64,000 nucleotides of DNA from Micromonospora lutea (GTDB taxonomy: Bacteria; Actinomycetota; Actinomycetes; Mycobacteriales; Micromonosporaceae), in assembly GCF_016863535.1 (NCBI RefSeq), contig NZ_BOPB01000011.1:1-64000 (forward strand). Reading direction: 5' to 3'. The notes below the pieces were generated by a model. The model did no database searches. It had not been told where the DNA came from and saw only the letters and a program-made list of their open reading frames with translations. The translations under genes and the position numbers were made by a program. Below are positions 1 to 6,933 of this stretch, in pieces; within the stretch, counting starts at the first letter, position 1; every line of letters starts with the position of its first letter.

Positions 1-1
1 G

Positions 2-85
2 ATGAGCGAGCGCAGCGAGCGAATCATCAGGCTCAGTGCGGTGGTGGCTCATCGCGACGCCGAGCGAAGCGAGGTGGCGCGATGA
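2..85 (+). CDS. C-terminal tail of the preceding gene (partial, low-complexity)
   Basis: The frame is open from the left edge and ends in TGA at 83-85, overlapping the ATG of the downstream permease (ATGA). That coupling suggests the end of the upstream operon gene, which by analogy with sugar ABC operons would be a MalF-type permease; this is inference. An ATG at position 2 also opens the frame, so a free 27-residue peptide cannot be excluded. The peptide is made of repeated Ser-Glu-Arg blocks because the DNA is a repeated GAGCGA/AGCGAG motif, which looks like an intergenic repeat read as coding sequence. Confidence 0.35.
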   Translation: MSERSERIIRLSAVVAHRDAERSEVAR

Positions 86-915
86 GCAGGCTGTGGCGGG
101 CGAGCCCGCTGACGTACTTCGCCCTGATCGCCGCCGCGGTCCTGTCGGTCTTCCCGATCTACTGGATGTTCGTGGTGGCCAGCCGGTCCAGCGACGCGAT
201 GGGGCAGCTGCCACCCCCGGTGACCCCCGGCGGCAACCTGGGCGCCAACATCTCCCGGCTGTTCGCCAACACCGACGCCTACTTCCTGGCCGGTCTGATC
301 AACTCGGCGATCGTCGCCACGGTGGTCACCATCTCGGTGGTGCTCTTCTCCACACTGGCCGGATTCGCCTTCGCCAAGCTGCGTTTCCGGGGCAGCAACG
401 CACTATTGATGATCATCATCGCGACCATGATGGTGCCCACCCAGCTCGGCATCATCCCGCTGTACATGCTGATGACGAAGCTGGACCTGAACGACCGGCT
501 GCCGGCCGTGATCCTGCCCGCGCTGGTGACCGGGTTCGGGGTGTTCATGATGCGGCAGTACGCCGGGCAGGCGGTCAGCAGCGAGCTGATCGAGGCAGCC
601 CGGGTGGACGGTTGCGGTACCGCCCGCATCTACTGGAACGTGGTGGTGCCGGCATTGCGGCCGGCCGCCGCCGTGCTCGGTCTACTCACCTTCATGACCA
701 CCTGGAACGACTTCCTCTGGCCTTACGCGGTACTCAACGACCCGGAGAATCCCACCGTGCAGCTATCGTTGCGGGCCCTGTCCGACGGTTACTACCAGGA
801 CATGTCCCAGGTCTTCACCGGCACGGCCATCGCCACACTGCCCCTGCTGCTGGTATTCGTCCTCTTCGGTCGCCAGATCATTGGCGGGATCATGGAAGGT
901 GCGGTCAAGGCGTGA
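82..915 (+). CDS. Carbohydrate ABC transporter permease (MalG type)
   Basis: Integral membrane subunit of a binding-protein-dependent sugar importer, 277 residues. It has an N-terminal helix (about residues 13-33), several further hydrophobic segments and the EAA loop that docks to the ATPase, beginning with Glu-Ala-Ala at residue 171 and continuing to Val-Val-Pro. Length and the short cytoplasmic C-terminus fit the MalG family. The ATG overlaps the stop of the upstream frame and the stop overlaps the GTG of the beta-glucosidase, so the genes are translationally coupled. The next two genes (GH1 enzyme, LacI regulator) suggest import of a beta-glucoside such as cellobiose. The binding protein and first permease would lie upstream of the window. 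Confidence 0.93.
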   Translation: MSRLWRASPLTYFALIAAAVLSVFPIYWMFVVASRSSDAMGQLPPPVTPGGNLGANISRLFANTDAYFLAGLINSAIVATVVTISVVLFSTLAGFAFAKLRFRGSNALLMIIIATMMVPTQLGIIPLYMLMTKLDLNDRLPAVILPALVTGFGVFMMRQYAGQAVSSELIEAARVDGCGTARIYWNVVVPALRPAAAVLGLLTFMTTWNDFLWPYAVLNDPENPTVQLSLRALSDGYYQDMSQVFTGTAIATLPLLLVFVLFGRQIIGGIMEGAVKA

Positions 916-2282
916 CTGAGTTGAGATTTCCGGACAACTTTCTCTGGGGTGCGGCCACCGCGGCGTACCAGATCGAGGGGGCGTCCCGCGACGACGGGCG
1001 CGGCGAGTCGATCTGGGACACCTTCAGCCGTACCCCGGGCAAGGTGCACGCCGGCCACACCGGGGACGTCGCCTGCGACCACTACCACAGGTACGCCGAA
1101 GACGTCGCGCTGATGGCGGAGCTGGGGTTGCAGGCGTACCGCTTCTCGGTGTCCTGGCCCCGTATCCAGCCCGACGGCAGCGGCCCGATCAACCCACGTG
1201 GCCTGGACTTCTACGACCGACTGACGGACGCGCTGCTGGGCCGGGGCATCGACCCGATCATCACGCTCTACCACTGGGACCTGCCGCAGACGTTGCAGGA
1301 TCGGGGCGGGTGGACCAGCCGTGACACCGCGGAGCACTTCGCCACCTACGCCGCCGCCGTGTACGCCCGACTCGGCGACCGGATCGGCACCTGGACGACG
1401 CTCAACGAGCCGTGGTGCTCGGCCTATCTCGGCTACGGCAACGGGGTGCACGCACCCGGGGTGCAGGACCCGGGCGCGGCCTTCGCCGCCGTACACCATC
1501 TGCTGCTCGCGCACGGCCTGGCCGCTCAGGCGCTGCGCGCGGGCGGCGCCGGCCGGGTCGGGGTCACCCTCAATCCCGCCGACGTACGCGCCGCCGATCC
1601 GAACAGCGCGGCCGACGCCGCCGCCGTACGCCTCGTCGACGGCCTGCACAACCGGATCTTCTTCGATCCGCTGTTGGCCGGGGGGTACCCGGACGACGTC
1701 CGCGAGCACGTGGCGCGGATGGTCGAGCCGGTGTTCGTGCAGGACGGCGACGAGAAGATCATCGCGGCGCCGATCGACCTGCTCGGGATCAACTACTACG
1801 CGCCGACCTACGTCGCCGGGCGGCCGGACGGTGCCGGTGGTGGCGGGGCGTACCCCGGCACCGAGGGAGTGCAGTTCCTGGCACCGGTCGGGCCATTGAC
1901 CGACATGGGCTGGATGATCGAACCCGCGGGGCTGACCCGGTTGCTGGAACGCATCGCCACCGACTATCCGGGGGTGCCGCTGCTGATCACCGAGAACGGC
2001 GCCGCCTTCCCGGACAAGTCCACCACGGACCTGACCAGCCCGGTTCAGGACACCGACCGGATCGCGTACCTCGACGGCCACCTGCGCGCGGCCCACGAGG
2101 CCATCGCCCGGGGCGTCGACCTGCGCGGCTATCTCGTATGGTCATTGCTTGACAACTTCGAGTGGGCCGAGGGGTACCGCAAGCGGTTCGGCATCGTGCA
2201 CGTCGACTACCTCACTCAGCGGCGTACACCGAAGTCCAGCGCCCGGTGGTACCAGGAGGTGATCTCCCGGAACGGGCTGTGA
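912..2282 (+). CDS. GH1 family beta-glucosidase
   Basis: Cytoplasmic glycoside hydrolase family 1 enzyme, 456 residues, the usual size for bacterial GH1. The N-terminus carries the family signature Phe-Leu-Trp-Gly-Ala-Ala-Thr-Ala-Ala-Tyr-Gln-Ile-Glu-Gly. The acid/base Glu is in Thr-Leu-Asn-Glu-Pro-Trp (Glu166) and the nucleophile in Ile-Thr-Glu-Asn-Gly (Glu361). I start it at GTG 912, overlapping the permease stop by 4 bases; the same frame is open further upstream but that part is read out of frame through the permease gene. It has no signal peptide, so it should hydrolyse beta-glucosides after import. The exact substrate (cellobiose or another) cannot be read from the sequence. Confidence 0.95.
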   Translation: MTELRFPDNFLWGAATAAYQIEGASRDDGRGESIWDTFSRTPGKVHAGHTGDVACDHYHRYAEDVALMAELGLQAYRFSVSWPRIQPDGSGPINPRGLDFYDRLTDALLGRGIDPIITLYHWDLPQTLQDRGGWTSRDTAEHFATYAAAVYARLGDRIGTWTTLNEPWCSAYLGYGNGVHAPGVQDPGAAFAAVHHLLLAHGLAAQALRAGGAGRVGVTLNPADVRAADPNSAADAAAVRLVDGLHNRIFFDPLLAGGYPDDVREHVARMVEPVFVQDGDEKIIAAPIDLLGINYYAPTYVAGRPDGAGGGGAYPGTEGVQFLAPVGPLTDMGWMIEPAGLTRLLERIATDYPGVPLLITENGAAFPDKSTTDLTSPVQDTDRIAYLDGHLRAAHEAIARGVDLRGYLVWSLLDNFEWAEGYRKRFGIVHVDYLTQRRTPKSSARWYQEVISRNGL

Positions 2283-2286
2283 CGAG

Positions 2287-3309
2287 GTGGTGGTTTCTCC
2301 GATGACGGGGGCTCAGCGGCCCACTCTGGAAGCGGTGGCACGACGGGCCGGGGTGTCCCGGGCCACCGTTTCCCGGGTGGTCAACGGCTCGACCACGGTC
2401 GCCGAGCCGATCCAGGAGGCCGTCCGCCAGGCGGTCGCCGAACTGGGATACGTACCGAACCTGGCCGCACGCACCCTCGTCACCCAGCGGACCGACTCGA
2501 TCGCCCTGGTCATGCCGGAGGAGGCCACCCGGGTCTTCTCCGACGACCAGGTGTTCCCCGGGATCATCCGCGGTGCCGCGCAGGAGTTGGAGGCCGCCGA
2601 CAAGCAGCTGGTGCTGATGCTGGCCGGCTCGCCGGCCGGGCATGAGCGGGTCGCCCGGTACACCACCGGTCGGCACGTCGACGGCGTGCTGTTCGCCTCG
2701 CTGCACGGTGCTGATCCGCTGCCCGCCCGACTGGCCGCGCTGGGCATCCCGGTGGTGTGCAGTGGTCGGCCACTCGACGGGGCGGATGTGCCGTACATCG
2801 ATGTCGACCAGGTCGGCGGGGTCACCCGCGCGGTGCGGCACCTGATCGACAGCGGCCGACGCCGCATCGCCACCATCGCCGGGCCACAGGACATGGTCGC
2901 CGGCATCGAGCGGCTGGCCGGCTACCGGGACACCGTCACCGCCGCGGGGCTGCCCGAGATGGTGGCGGTGGGCGACTTCACCCGCGAGTCCGGGGCGGCG
3001 GCGATGCGCGAACTGCTCGCCGCCCACCCCGACCTGGACGCCGTCTTCGCCGCGTCGGACCTGATGGCGCACGCCGCCCTGCGTACGCTGCGCGAGGCGG
3101 GGCGGCGGGTGCCCGACGATGTGGCGGTGATCGGCTTCGACGACATCGAGACCGCCGCGTACACCGATCCGCCGTTGACCACCGTGCGGCAACCGATCGT
3201 CGAGCTGGGCCGGCAGGGCACCCGCCTGCTGCTCCGCCTCGCCGCCGGTGAACAGGTCGAACCGGCCCTGATCCTCCCCACTGAGTTGATCATCCGCGAC
3301 TCCGCCTGA
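2287..3309 (+). CDS. LacI family transcriptional regulator
   Basis: DNA-binding repressor of 340 residues. The N-terminal helix-turn-helix starts at Thr-Leu-Glu-Ala-Val-Ala (about residue 13) with the LacI hallmark Val-Ser-Arg-Ala-Thr-Val-Ser-Arg-Val-Val-Asn-Gly, followed by a periplasmic-binding-protein-like sugar-sensing domain (about residues 65-335). It begins 4 bases after the beta-glucosidase stop, so it is probably the last gene of the sugar operon and controls it. The start may be GTG 2287, GTG 2290 or ATG 2302. A dispersed repeat begins one base after its stop codon. Confidence 0.93.
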   Translation: MVVSPMTGAQRPTLEAVARRAGVSRATVSRVVNGSTTVAEPIQEAVRQAVAELGYVPNLAARTLVTQRTDSIALVMPEEATRVFSDDQVFPGIIRGAAQELEAADKQLVLMLAGSPAGHERVARYTTGRHVDGVLFASLHGADPLPARLAALGIPVVCSGRPLDGADVPYIDVDQVGGVTRAVRHLIDSGRRRIATIAGPQDMVAGIERLAGYRDTVTAAGLPEMVAVGDFTRESGAAAMRELLAAHPDLDAVFAASDLMAHAALRTLREAGRRVPDDVAVIGFDDIETAAYTDPPLTTVRQPIVELGRQGTRLLLRLAAGEQVEPALILPTELIIRDSA

Positions 3310-3310
3310 A

Positions 3311-3366
3311 GTGTAAGGAAGGGCACCTTGTTAACACCTCCGGTAGAGGAAGGGCCCCTTGTTAAC
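3311..3366. repeat. Dispersed 56-bp repeat, copy 1
   Basis: Two similar half-units, each with an aaggaagggc or gaggaagggc core followed by a ttgttaac-type end, separated by a short CCGGTAGA-like linker. A second copy lies inverted at 19382-19438 with few differences. Copy 1 begins just after the stop of the LacI gene. I recall similar sequences as common intergenic repeats in Micromonosporaceae. The function is unknown to me. Confidence 0.8.
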
Positions 3367-3379
3367 GGCTGCCCGGCTT

Positions 3380-3542
3380 AGAGCGACCGGCAGTAGGGCG
3401 GTGGAGGCGAGGCGGGTCTTGGCCGAGGGTGGCAAGGCGGAGGAGGAGGCCATGCCGGTGTTGCATGGCCGACGACGACAACGCCGCCAGCCGAAGTGCC
3501 AGGGCGCGCCGCAGCCCCGCCAGCCCTACTGCCGGTCGCTCT
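3380..3542. repeat. Long imperfect palindrome (possible MITE-like element)
   Basis: Perfect 20-bp inverted repeats form the ends (3380-3399 and 3523-3542). The interior is also roughly self-complementary, and the centre is a 7-bp stem, ggccatg / catggcc, at 3448-3454 and 3464-3470. Both centres fall within about 2 bases of each other, so the whole 163 bp could fold as one long hairpin. No open frame worth calling is inside. It follows copy 1 of the dispersed repeat after 13 bases and ends about 30 bases before the promoter of the RidA-like gene. Confidence 0.75.
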
Positions 3543-3586
3543 TAATCCGTGGTGCGTAGCGGGCCGGGCTGGCTAGCCTCCGGCGC

Positions 3587-3994
3587 ATGTCCGATCCGAT
3601 CCGCCTGCTGCCCGTACCCACCCTCAGCGCCGCCCCCTACGCCTACCTGGCCACCGTGGAACCCGGCACCCGTCTGATCTTCACCGCAGGCGCCTGCCCG
3701 CTGGATGCCGACGGAGACACCGTCGCTCCCGGCGATCACGCGGCTCAGGCCCGGCAGGTCATGACCAACCTGGAGACCGCCCTGCGCGCCGCCGGTGCCA
3801 CCCTCGCCGACGTAGTCAAGAGCACCGTGTATGTGGCGTCGTCCGAGCAGGCCGACCTGGTCGCGGTCTGGGAGGTCGTGCGGGCGGCCTTCGGCGACCA
3901 CGACGCGCCCAGCACCCTGCTCGGCGTGGCGGTGCTCGGCTACCACGACCAGCTCGTCGAGGTCGAGGTGATCGCCGCCGTACCGGCCCGCTGA
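3587..3994 (+). CDS. RidA family protein
   Basis: A 135-residue protein of the RidA/YjgF/UK114 fold, whose characterised members are small cytosolic trimers that hydrolyse reactive enamine/imine intermediates. Visible family features are the central Leu-Ala-Asp-Val-Val-Lys-Ser-Thr-Val-Tyr-Val segment and the C-terminal Leu-Val-Glu-Val-Glu-Val-Ile-Ala strand. In the position where active RidA has Ala-Arg-Ser (catalytic Arg105 of the E. coli protein), this one reads Ala-Pro-Ser-Thr, so the deaminase arginine appears absent. A TAGCCT box at 3574-3579 lies 7 bases before the ATG, suggesting a leaderless mRNA. Confidence 0.88.
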   Translation: MSDPIRLLPVPTLSAAPYAYLATVEPGTRLIFTAGACPLDADGDTVAPGDHAAQARQVMTNLETALRAAGATLADVVKSTVYVASSEQADLVAVWEVVRAAFGDHDAPSTLLGVAVLGYHDQLVEVEVIAAVPAR

Positions 3995-4103
3995 CCGTCC
4001 GAGCCCATCCGCCCGGCACAGGCTGACAATCCCGGCGTACGCCCGACACCGGCCGGCACCGCGCCGAGCGCCGCCGGACCCACTCAACCTGCGGCGAACA
4101 GAA

Positions 4104-4151
4104 AGGTGGGTAGATTTATTGTCGTTCCAGCGACAATAAATCTACCCACCT
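4104..4151. repeat. Perfect palindrome, family A, copy 1
   Basis: Two perfect 21-bp complementary arms (4104-4124 and 4131-4151) with a 6-base loop, ttccag. The arm begins aggtggg and ends ttgtcg at the loop. The same ends and arm length recur at 5401-5450, on the other side of the DUF559 gene. It is too long and lacks the U-run of a standard terminator, although it could still form a strong RNA hairpin. Confidence 0.85.
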
Positions 4152-4174
4152 CGCGGTTCAATCGTCTTGTGCGG

Positions 4175-5122
4175 ATGCCCCGAGATGACGCCGACCCGTT
4201 GCAGTGGCTGCTGTTCGAGCAGTCGGGGATCCTCACCTGGGCGCAGGCCACGGCCGCGCTGAGCCCCGCCAAGGTGCGCCACCTGCTGGTGTCCGCACGG
4301 TGGAGCCGGGTGTGCCGGGGCGTCCTACGGGCCGAGCCACCCGGTGGACCGTACTCCCGGGAACAGGGCTGGTGGGTGGCGGTGCTCGCGGCCGGGGAGG
4401 GCGCGGTCCTCGCCGGGCTGGCCTCGGCCACGGCGGGCGGGCTGCGCGGCGCCTGGCGTCACGAGACCGTCGACGTGCTGATCCCGCACCATCGCCACCG
4501 CGCCGACCTGCTGCGCCGGCTTCCACTCGGCCTGCCTGCGGTCCGGGTACGCCGGGCTCGCCACCTGCCCGACTCCGACCGCCAGCGGGGCCGCCCCGAC
4601 CGTACGTCGATGGCACGGTCCCTGGTCGACGCGGCACAGTGGGTGCGTACCGACGAGGAAGCGCAACAGATCCTCGCGGCCGGCTGCCAACAGCGGCGGG
4701 TGACCCCGGCGGAGATCGGGGCGGTGCTGGACCGGATGCCTCAGGCCCGCCGGGGCGCGCTGATCCGGGAGACGCTGCACGACATCGCGGGCGGGGCGGA
4801 GGCACTCTCCGAGATCGACCTGGCCCGGTTGTGCCGCCGCCACGGGCTGCCGCCGCCGCAGGGACAACATCGGCGGCGGGACTCCGACGGGCGGGTGCGC
4901 TACCTGGACGCCTACTGGCCGCGCTGGCGGCTGCACGTGGAGGTCGACGGCGGCCACCACATGGACGTCCGGCACTGGGCCGCTGACCTGCGCCGACAGA
5001 ACCGAATCTGGATCGAGGGCGACCGCATCCTCCGTTTCACCGCCTTCGACGTGCGCCACCGTCAGGCCGAAGTGGCAGCCCAGCTCCGCGCGGCCCTGGC
5101 GGCCGCCGGCTGGCAAGGCTGA
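4175..5122 (+). CDS. DUF559 endonuclease-like protein with N-terminal winged-helix-like region
   Basis: A 315-residue protein. The N-terminal part (Gln-Ser-Gly-Ile-Leu-Thr onward, about residues 15-70) resembles the helix-turn-helix region of AbiEi-like antitoxins. The C-terminal 90 residues match the DUF559 fold of the Vsr/restriction-endonuclease superfamily, with Tyr-Leu-Asp, then Val-Glu-Val-Asp-Gly-Gly, and a terminal Ile-Leu-Arg-Phe-Thr. The catalytic-type acidic residues are therefore present. I start at ATG 4175 because the upstream GTG at 4106 lies inside a palindrome. Such genes are common in actinobacteria and their role is not established. Here the gene is bracketed by two related palindromes (4104-4151 and 5401-5450). 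Confidence 0.8.
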   Translation: MPRDDADPLQWLLFEQSGILTWAQATAALSPAKVRHLLVSARWSRVCRGVLRAEPPGGPYSREQGWWVAVLAAGEGAVLAGLASATAGGLRGAWRHETVDVLIPHHRHRADLLRRLPLGLPAVRVRRARHLPDSDRQRGRPDRTSMARSLVDAAQWVRTDEEAQQILAAGCQQRRVTPAEIGAVLDRMPQARRGALIRETLHDIAGGAEALSEIDLARLCRRHGLPPPQGQHRRRDSDGRVRYLDAYWPRWRLHVEVDGGHHMDVRHWAADLRRQNRIWIEGDRILRFTAFDVRHRQAEVAAQLRAALAAAGWQG

Positions 5123-5256
5123 GCTGGGGGTACGTCTCGTCCAGCCACCACCCTGTGGCGACGAACCTGACACGGACTCGCTCGTCTCGGCCCGATGCCC
5201 GACCCACCGCGCCTCAGCCGGCACCGCCCCGCCGACGTCACCGCCCGCCCGAAGCC

Positions 5257-5344
5257 GCAGCACCACCCGCCCAAGGCTGCGGCACCACCCCGTCGACATC
5301 GCGGCACCACCCGACCAACGTCGCGGCACCACCCGACCGAAGCC
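5257..5344. repeat. Four tandem 22-bp units
   Basis: Units start at 5257, 5279, 5301 and 5323, each beginning gcggcaccaccc or gcagcaccaccc and ending in a variable tail such as gaccaacgtc. Two more degenerate units may precede them from about 5219. There are no unique spacers, so this is a simple tandem repeat. Confidence 0.75.
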
Positions 5345-5400
5345 GCGGCAGCGCCGCCCCGCAGACGTTGCGAACCGTCGGCAGCAGGGGGTGAACAGGG

Positions 5401-5450
5401 GAGGTGGGGAGAGTTGTTGTCGCTGGGGCGACAACAACTCTCCCCACCTC
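5401..5450. repeat. Perfect palindrome, family A, copy 2
   Basis: Two perfect 22-bp arms (5401-5422 and 5429-5450) around a 6-base loop, ctgggg. The arm shares aggtggg at the outside and ttgtcg at the loop with the copy at 4104-4151, with a few changed bases between, each matched by a compensating change in the opposite arm. The structure rather than the exact sequence appears to be kept. Confidence 0.85.
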
Positions 5451-5500
5451 GCGCGATAACCCGAGGCGGAGCCGGCGGTGGACCGGCTAACCTCCGCCGG

Positions 5501-6406
5501 ATGCCTGAAGCACCGTTCCTCATCCGCCCGGCCCGGCCCGACGATGCCCCGGCGGTGGTCGCGCTGCGGAGACTCGTGTTTCCCTTCCTGCTCCGGGGTG
5601 TCGCGTCCACCCGGCAGTTGATCGCCTCACCGCCCCCGGGTCTGCACTGGACCGGTTTCGTCGCCGAGGTCGACGAGCACATCGTGGGCTGGGTGTGCGC
5701 GTCGCGCAACGAGCACACCGCCGAGGCGGTCGGCGAGGTGTCGCTGCTGCACGTCCACCCTGACCAGCGGCGACGCGGGATCGGCAGTGCGCTGCTGGCT
5801 CAGGCGGAGACCCACCTCGCCCCGCTCGGTCTGACCCGGCTGCACGGGCGCGCGCTGCCGGAGGCGCTGCCGTTCGCCCGCCGGCACCAGTTCACGCCGA
5901 GCCGCGAGGAGCACTTCTCGGCCCTGGACCTGCACACGCTGCCCCCCTTGCCGACACCACCCGACGGCGTCCGGCTGGTCCCGCTGGCGGACGTCGACCC
6001 GCGTCGCGTGCACCAGGTGGACGTGGCGTCCAGTGCCGACGAGCCGGGCGACGTCGTGTCCGGCGCGATCGGCTACTCCGACTGGCTCGCCACGACCTGG
6101 GACAACGTCGGCCTGGACCGGGAGGCCAGCACCGGGGTCGAGGTCGACGGTGAGCTGGCCGCGATCAGCCTGGTGAAGCGGGACGGTACGCGGATGTGGT
6201 CGGATTACACCGGCACGGTGCCGCAGCACCGGGGACGTGGACTGGCCCGGCTGGTCAAGCTGGCCGCGCTGCACCGCGCGGCACAGGGCGGGGTCACCAC
6301 CGCGTACACCGGGAACGACGCGGCGAACGCGCCGATGCTGGCGGTCAACACCCGGCTCGGTTATCGGCAGGTCGCCACTCAGTGGTCCTGCGTACGAGAG
6401 TGCTGA
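5501..6406 (+). CDS. Tandem-domain GNAT N-acetyltransferase
   Basis: A 301-residue protein with two GNAT domains. The first (about residues 5-150) has the acetyl-CoA-binding loop Gln-Arg-Arg-Arg-Gly-Ile-Gly-Ser. The second (about 155-300) has Gln-His-Arg-Gly-Arg-Gly-Leu-Ala and a typical Asn-Asp-Ala-Ala-Asn-Ala-Pro-Met-Leu end. The substrate is not identifiable from sequence. A TAACCT box at 5488-5493 is 7 bases upstream of the ATG, indicating a leaderless start and supporting this start over longer readings through the upstream repeats. Confidence 0.9.
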   Translation: MPEAPFLIRPARPDDAPAVVALRRLVFPFLLRGVASTRQLIASPPPGLHWTGFVAEVDEHIVGWVCASRNEHTAEAVGEVSLLHVHPDQRRRGIGSALLAQAETHLAPLGLTRLHGRALPEALPFARRHQFTPSREEHFSALDLHTLPPLPTPPDGVRLVPLADVDPRRVHQVDVASSADEPGDVVSGAIGYSDWLATTWDNVGLDREASTGVEVDGELAAISLVKRDGTRMWSDYTGTVPQHRGRGLARLVKLAALHRAAQGGVTTAYTGNDAANAPMLAVNTRLGYRQVATQWSCVREC

Positions 6407-6415
6407 ACAGTCGCG

Positions 6416-6931
6416 TCAGCCTGTCGAGTGGACCCGCTCGGCGACGGCGAAGGTGTCCGGGCCGAACAACACCAGACGTGCCTCGGTGACATGTGTCGGG
6501 GTCGCCGCGCGCAGCACCGACAGTGCCTGACCGACCGCGTCGTCGACCGGCCAGCCGTAGATTCCGGCGGAGATCAGCGGGAAGGCGACCGTGGCCGCGC
6601 CCAGATCGTCGGCGACGGCGAGGCTGTTGACGTAGCAGGCGCGCAGGAGCGGGGCACGGTCCTCTGTGTCCGACCAGACCGGCCCGACCGTGTGCACCAC
6701 CCAGCGGGCCGGCAGGTCACCGGCGGTGGTGGCCACCGCCTGCCCGGTCGGCAGGCCCCGGCCGTACCGGGAGGCGCGCAGCGCGCGGCACTCGGCGAGA
6801 ATGGCCGGTCCGCCCCGGCGGTGGATGGCACCGTCGACTCCCCCGCCGCCGAGCAGCGAGGAGTTGGCGGCGTTGACCACCGCGTCCACCCGCTCGGCCG
6901 TGATGTCCCCTTCGACCAGGGTGATGTCCAT
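6416..6931 (-). CDS. Macrodomain protein (probable O-acetyl-ADP-ribose deacetylase)
   Basis: A 171-residue single macrodomain. It shows the ADP-ribose-binding signature Asn-Ala-Ala-Asn-Ser-Ser-Leu-Leu-Gly-Gly-Gly-Gly-Val-Asp-Gly-Ala-Ile-His near residue 20, the Val-His-Thr-Val-Gly-Pro strand, and Ser-Ala-Gly-Ile-Tyr-Gly-Trp-Pro of the second loop. This pattern is that of the MacroD/YmdB group, which removes acetyl from O-acetyl-ADP-ribose or ADP-ribose from acidic residues. The ATG at 6931 begins 2 bases after the stop of the EI24 gene, so the two are probably co-transcribed. The frame remains open upstream but only in antisense-like sequence overlapping EI24. Confidence 0.92.
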   Translation of the reverse strand: MDITLVEGDITAERVDAVVNAANSSLLGGGGVDGAIHRRGGPAILAECRALRASRYGRGLPTGQAVATTAGDLPARWVVHTVGPVWSDTEDRAPLLRACYVNSLAVADDLGAATVAFPLISAGIYGWPVDDAVGQALSVLRAATPTHVTEARLVLFGPDTFAVAERVHSTG

Positions 6932-6933
6932 GA

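Larger units (their letters stand above)
5123..5500. other. 378-base gap with tandem repeats, a palindrome and a promoter
   Basis: No gene is supported here. It contains four 22-bp tandem units (5257-5344), the second family A palindrome (5401-5450) and a TAACCT box at 5488-5493 just before the next start. Open frames across it have proline/histidine-rich compositions created by the repeats. Confidence 0.7.

Noticed and set aside
36..911. N-terminal extension of the beta-glucosidase
   Set aside because: The frame is open through the permease gene but is Arg/Pro/Gly-rich. The GH1 fold begins at GTG 912, which overlaps the permease stop.
5257..5344. A possible CRISPR array
   Set aside because: The units are contiguous 22-bp repeats without unique spacers and no cas gene is near.
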